DNA of 64,000 bases, taken from contig KL647309.1 of assembly GCA_000727475.1 (NCBI GenBank), forward strand, positions 351,165-415,164, written 5' to 3'. Position 1 is the stretch's first letter; each line of letters starts with the position of its first letter. The position numbers and the translations under genes were made by a program. Positions 60,992-64,000 of the stretch are shown in pieces. Source of the stretch: Sarcocystis neurona (lineage: Eukaryota > Apicomplexa > Conoidasida > Eucoccidiorida > Sarcocystidae). Under the pieces are notes generated by a model, which saw nothing but the letters and a program-made list of their open reading frames with translations, ran no database searches and was not told where the DNA came from.

Positions 60992-63412
60992 CTATAGCTC
61001 ATCTCCACCCCCCCTCTCCGCGCTTCTCTGCCACCCACTGCTGCCAAATTCCTGCGGCGTGCTGCCCTTCTGGTCCTCCTGCTGTTGCTGCTGTTTCTCC
61101 TGCTGCTGCTGTTTCTGCACCGCGTTGCCCGCACGTTTCGTGCTGGGCTGGCTCTCCTTGTTGCTGTTTTTCTGCGTCTCCTGCTTCCCGTTCTCCTTCG
61201 CTTGCTGCTTCTCCTCCTTCTTCCTGCTCTGCTTCTGCTGTTCCTGCTGTTTCTTCTTCTGCCTGTCGCTTGCCTCCTGCTGCTTTCCCTGCCGCTTTTC
61301 CTTCTCCTGTTCTTCGCGCTGCTTCTCTTTTTTCGGCCTCTGCAGCTGCCCTGCAGCAGACGCAGCCGACGGCCGTCTTCTCCTTTTCCTTTCCTCTGCC
61401 TTTATTGTTTCCTGCAATGCAGCGTCTTCTGCTGCTGCCGCTGCTGGGTCTACGGCGCGTCTCCGAATATCTCTCACGACTTTATTCCACACCTGAAGAA
61501 ACAGCAGCAGCAGGAAGACAGAACAGGGTACGCGAAGAGACAGAGGAGAAAAGAAAAGGAGGACAAGGCGATAGACAAGAGGAACACAAAAGACGAGCAA
61601 AGGAAAGAGAAGAAGTGGGAAAGGCGACAGAGGAGGGAAGATGAAGTTGCAAAACGACAAGGAAAAGACAAGAAAGCTAAACGAAAGAGAGACAGGGAGA
61701 CAGGGGGACAGAGAGGCAGAATAAGAGAGACAGAGAGACAGAGATAAAGAGACGTAATTTCATAAATAACTTCCGAGAAACATTCTTGGTAATACTCTCG
61801 TTTCTCCCCCCGCGACAGCTGTTGTACACGCTTGGTCACGTTCCTCCTCGGGCTTGTGCTCCTGCTGAACTTGCTGTATTCAAGCACAATATATTATTCC
61901 TCTCTCTCTCTGTGTCTCCCTCTCCCTGTCTCTCTCTCTCGATATATATATATATATATATATGCCTGGAGGTGGTCACTTCAAGTATATTGATGTATAT
62001 ATATATATAGCTCTTTGGCCGAAAAATGCTGCTGTTAATATATTGCAGTCTACTAGTCGTGTGTCTGTACAGCCCCCGGCTCTGCGACCTTGCTAGCCGT
62101 TCTCCTGTTTCCCAGGCAGACGTGGGATCTCTGTGTTTGTACTCAGGCGTTTCCCTCATATATGTAGAAAGCAGAAGAATACATATAGACGCGGCGCGGT
62201 CGTCTGTGTCTCTGGGAGGAGTCAAACGAACTTGTCGTCCAAAGTCTGCTCCTCTTGCTGCCACTCATATGCGGCTGCTGCAGCGCCACTGCCGCTGTTG
62301 TTGTCCTGCTGTTGCTCTAATTCTGCTGCTGCTGCTGTGCTGCTGCTGCTGTGCTGCTGCTGCTGGTGCTGCTGTGCTAGTGCTGCTGTGCTGGTGCTGC
62401 TCTGCTGGTGCTGCTGTGCTGGTGCTGCTGTGCTGGTGCTGCTGTGCTGCTGGTGCTGCTGTGCTGCTCGAATAGGTCGAAAAGTGCTGTGTGCTGCCGC
62501 TCTCCCATTCGCAGGCGATTACCTGCGGGTGAACTCCGGTCGGACGGTAGTCTTCGTAAAATTCCTCTGCGAGGCTGTTGCCTCGGTCCACCAAAAACTT
62601 CCTCTCCCAACTGCACGCCAGGGGGCCATCCCGCAGCAGCAACACAGAGAGAAAAAGAGAAATATGACATCAGCGTGAGCAGCAGCAACAGCAGCAGCGG
62701 CAGCCACAGCAGCAGCAGCAGCCGTAGAAATAGCAGCAGCCGCAGCAATAACAGCAGTAGCAGCCGCAGCAGCACAGCAGCCTCCTCGTCCCAGTGAATG
62801 AAGCAAGGCGAGCAAAACGAAGAGCAGCAGCAGTAACAGCCGAGAGCGACAGGTGGAGATGTCCTTGTCCCTACGCATGGACGCTTGAACAAAACATCCA
62901 TACATTTGCATGTGTCTGTGTGTACGTGTGTGTATATCGCTTTCTCCGTAAACGGAAATACCTGTTCACAGAAAAAACGCCTCTCGTCTTTGTTTTCTAC
63001 AAAGGTCAGCACGAGGCGAAGAAGTTGTCGACGGCGCGCAGCAGCCTCGGCGGGAACATCGGCAGCGCCGAGCAGCAGCAGCAGCAGAACGCCGTGCAAC
63101 AGCAGCAGCAGAACACCTAGCAGCAGCTGCGGAAGCAGCAATCGGAGCGGCAGAGGCTGCAGAAACCCGAAGACCCGCAGTAGCAGCAAACCCGAGCAGC
63201 AGCAGCAGCAACAGCAACCCGAGGAACAGCAGCAGCAGCAACCCGAGCAGCAGCAGGAGGAGCAGTAGCAGCCCTTGGAGGAGCAGCAGTGAAGAGACTT
63301 ACAAGTAGCGCCCTCTCCACACGAGTTTGGCCATGAAGCATCTGCAATAGCGACATTCGAGAAGAAAGGCAGGAGGAGCAGGAGCAGCAGCAGCAGCAAT
63401 CTCGCAAGGCAT
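60992..63412 (-). CDS. Probable multi-exon gene, unknown function, Gln/Lys/Glu-rich C-terminus
   Basis: I do not recognise the protein. Proposed exons: 63303-63412, 62523-62610, 61771-61869, 60992-61492. The first two are best: ATG at 63412, strong donor GTAAGT at 63302, acceptor gcgtgcag at 62611, and an in-phase join reading MAKLVWRGRYFWERKFLV then AEEFYEDYRPTGVHPQ. A second ATG at 63334 is a possible start. The third exon has two competing frames: one reads RGEKREYYQECFSE and joins a weak GTTATT donor to VWNKVVRDIRRRAVDP; the other starts at a CAG acceptor and reads QVQQEHKPEEERDQ. The fourth exon carries the tail of Lys, Gln, Glu and Arg runs (coiled-coil or disordered) and stops at 60992. 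The tail may instead splice to an acceptor at 60815-60816. With the frames chosen the product is about 265 residues. Confidence 0.42.
62280..62475 (+). repeat. CTG minisatellite (GTGCTGCTGTGCTG type)
   Basis: Tandem 15- to 18-bp units directly downstream, on the minus strand, of the 62523-62610 candidate exon; purely repeat-derived Ala/Gln frames. Confidence 0.9.
62660..63290 (+). repeat. CAG/AGC runs in the intron of the candidate gene
   Basis: 62670-62795 and 63055-63290 are imperfect AGC/CAG repeat, separated by TG and mixed sequence, between candidate exons 63303-63412 and 62523-62610. Confidence 0.85.
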
Positions 63413-63779
63413 TTGTAGGGATGGAACACACAAAACAGGCAGATTTCTTTGTACGAAGTTGTGAGGAAATTTTTGCACACAGACGCTTGGCACCTCTGAG
63501 GGTGAGACTCTGCAGACAGACGGGCGAGCGCGAGCGTGGCGGGGCGGAAGAAGGAGCTCGAGACTGCAGGCGACGGAAGAAAATGAGACAGCAGCACGAG
63601 GTGGACAATGCAGGAGAGGAGCGGAAAGCGGTTCCTACACAGAAAAGTGACTCTTTCAGAAAACATCTCTGCTGTGGCAGAAAAGAGAGCAACGCGAGAG
63701 GAGGGCAGAGCCTAGCAAGATGCCCGACCTCATTTCCTTCTTCTTCTTTTTCAAGAAAGACGATGTGCGAGACGCAAGT

Positions 63780-64000
63780 ATGAGGAAAGGGAAGGTGGGG
63801 AAGGAAGGGAGGGGAAGAGAAGAAGGGGAAGGGGAGAAGAGGAGAAGGGCATTTCGCAAGGGCTGGCCAAAGCAGTTGACTTCTCCCCGAGAGAAAGAGA
63901 GACGAAGAGAGACAGAGAGACAGAGAGGGGAAGAGACAGAGAGGGGAGGAGACAGAGAGAGGAAGAGACAGGGAGACAGGGAGGCAGAGATGGGCAGAGA
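63780..64000 (+). repeat. Purine-rich tract at right edge
   Basis: GGGGAAGGGGAGAAG and GAGACAGAGAGAGG modules run to the window end; the strand is almost purely A and G with spaced C. Confidence 0.85.

Overview
The window looks like nuclear DNA of a coccidian apicomplexan, most likely Eimeria or a close relative. The signs are a conserved class XIV (gliding-type) myosin, an E. coli PurB-like adenylosuccinate lyase, introns packed with CAG/CTG trinucleotide runs, TA/GA/CA microsatellites and long polypurine blocks, and a Ser/Ala-rich homopolymer extension inside a protein. Genus is inferred from composition and gene content.

Layout. (1) Positions 1-16583, minus strand: adenylosuccinate lyase. 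Eight exons were placed exactly by matching conserved blocks, splice sites and phases; the last ~60 codons lie off the left edge. (2) 16584-24085: intergenic DNA with few microsatellites, a 156-bp tandem duplication, a diverged repeat pair and two weak minus-strand exon candidates. (3) 24086-54186, minus strand: a complete class XIV myosin heavy chain in 11 exons (828 residues, 2.49 kb of coding sequence in 30.1 kb). One of its ten introns appears to start with GC instead of GT. A 380-bp assembly gap sits in intron 9. (4) 54187-60991: intergenic DNA with a decayed Ty3/gypsy-like reverse transcriptase fragment and degenerate repeats. (5) 60992-63412, minus strand: a probable multi-exon gene of unknown function with a Gln/Lys/Glu-rich tail; parts of this model are uncertain. 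(6) 63413-64000: purine-rich repeat.

Both certain genes use the minus strand and share one architecture: short conserved exons (86-739 bp) separated by introns of 0.9-4.1 kb made largely of simple repeats. The intergenic stretches are visibly less repetitive than the introns. The two proteins have unrelated jobs: ADSL makes AMP from adenylosuccinate in purine salvage, while class XIV myosins power parasite motility on actin. Most long open frames in the window are repeat translations (Leu/Ser/Arg/Gln runs) and are not listed as genes. No rRNA, tRNA, CRISPR array or bacterial-type regulatory element was seen.
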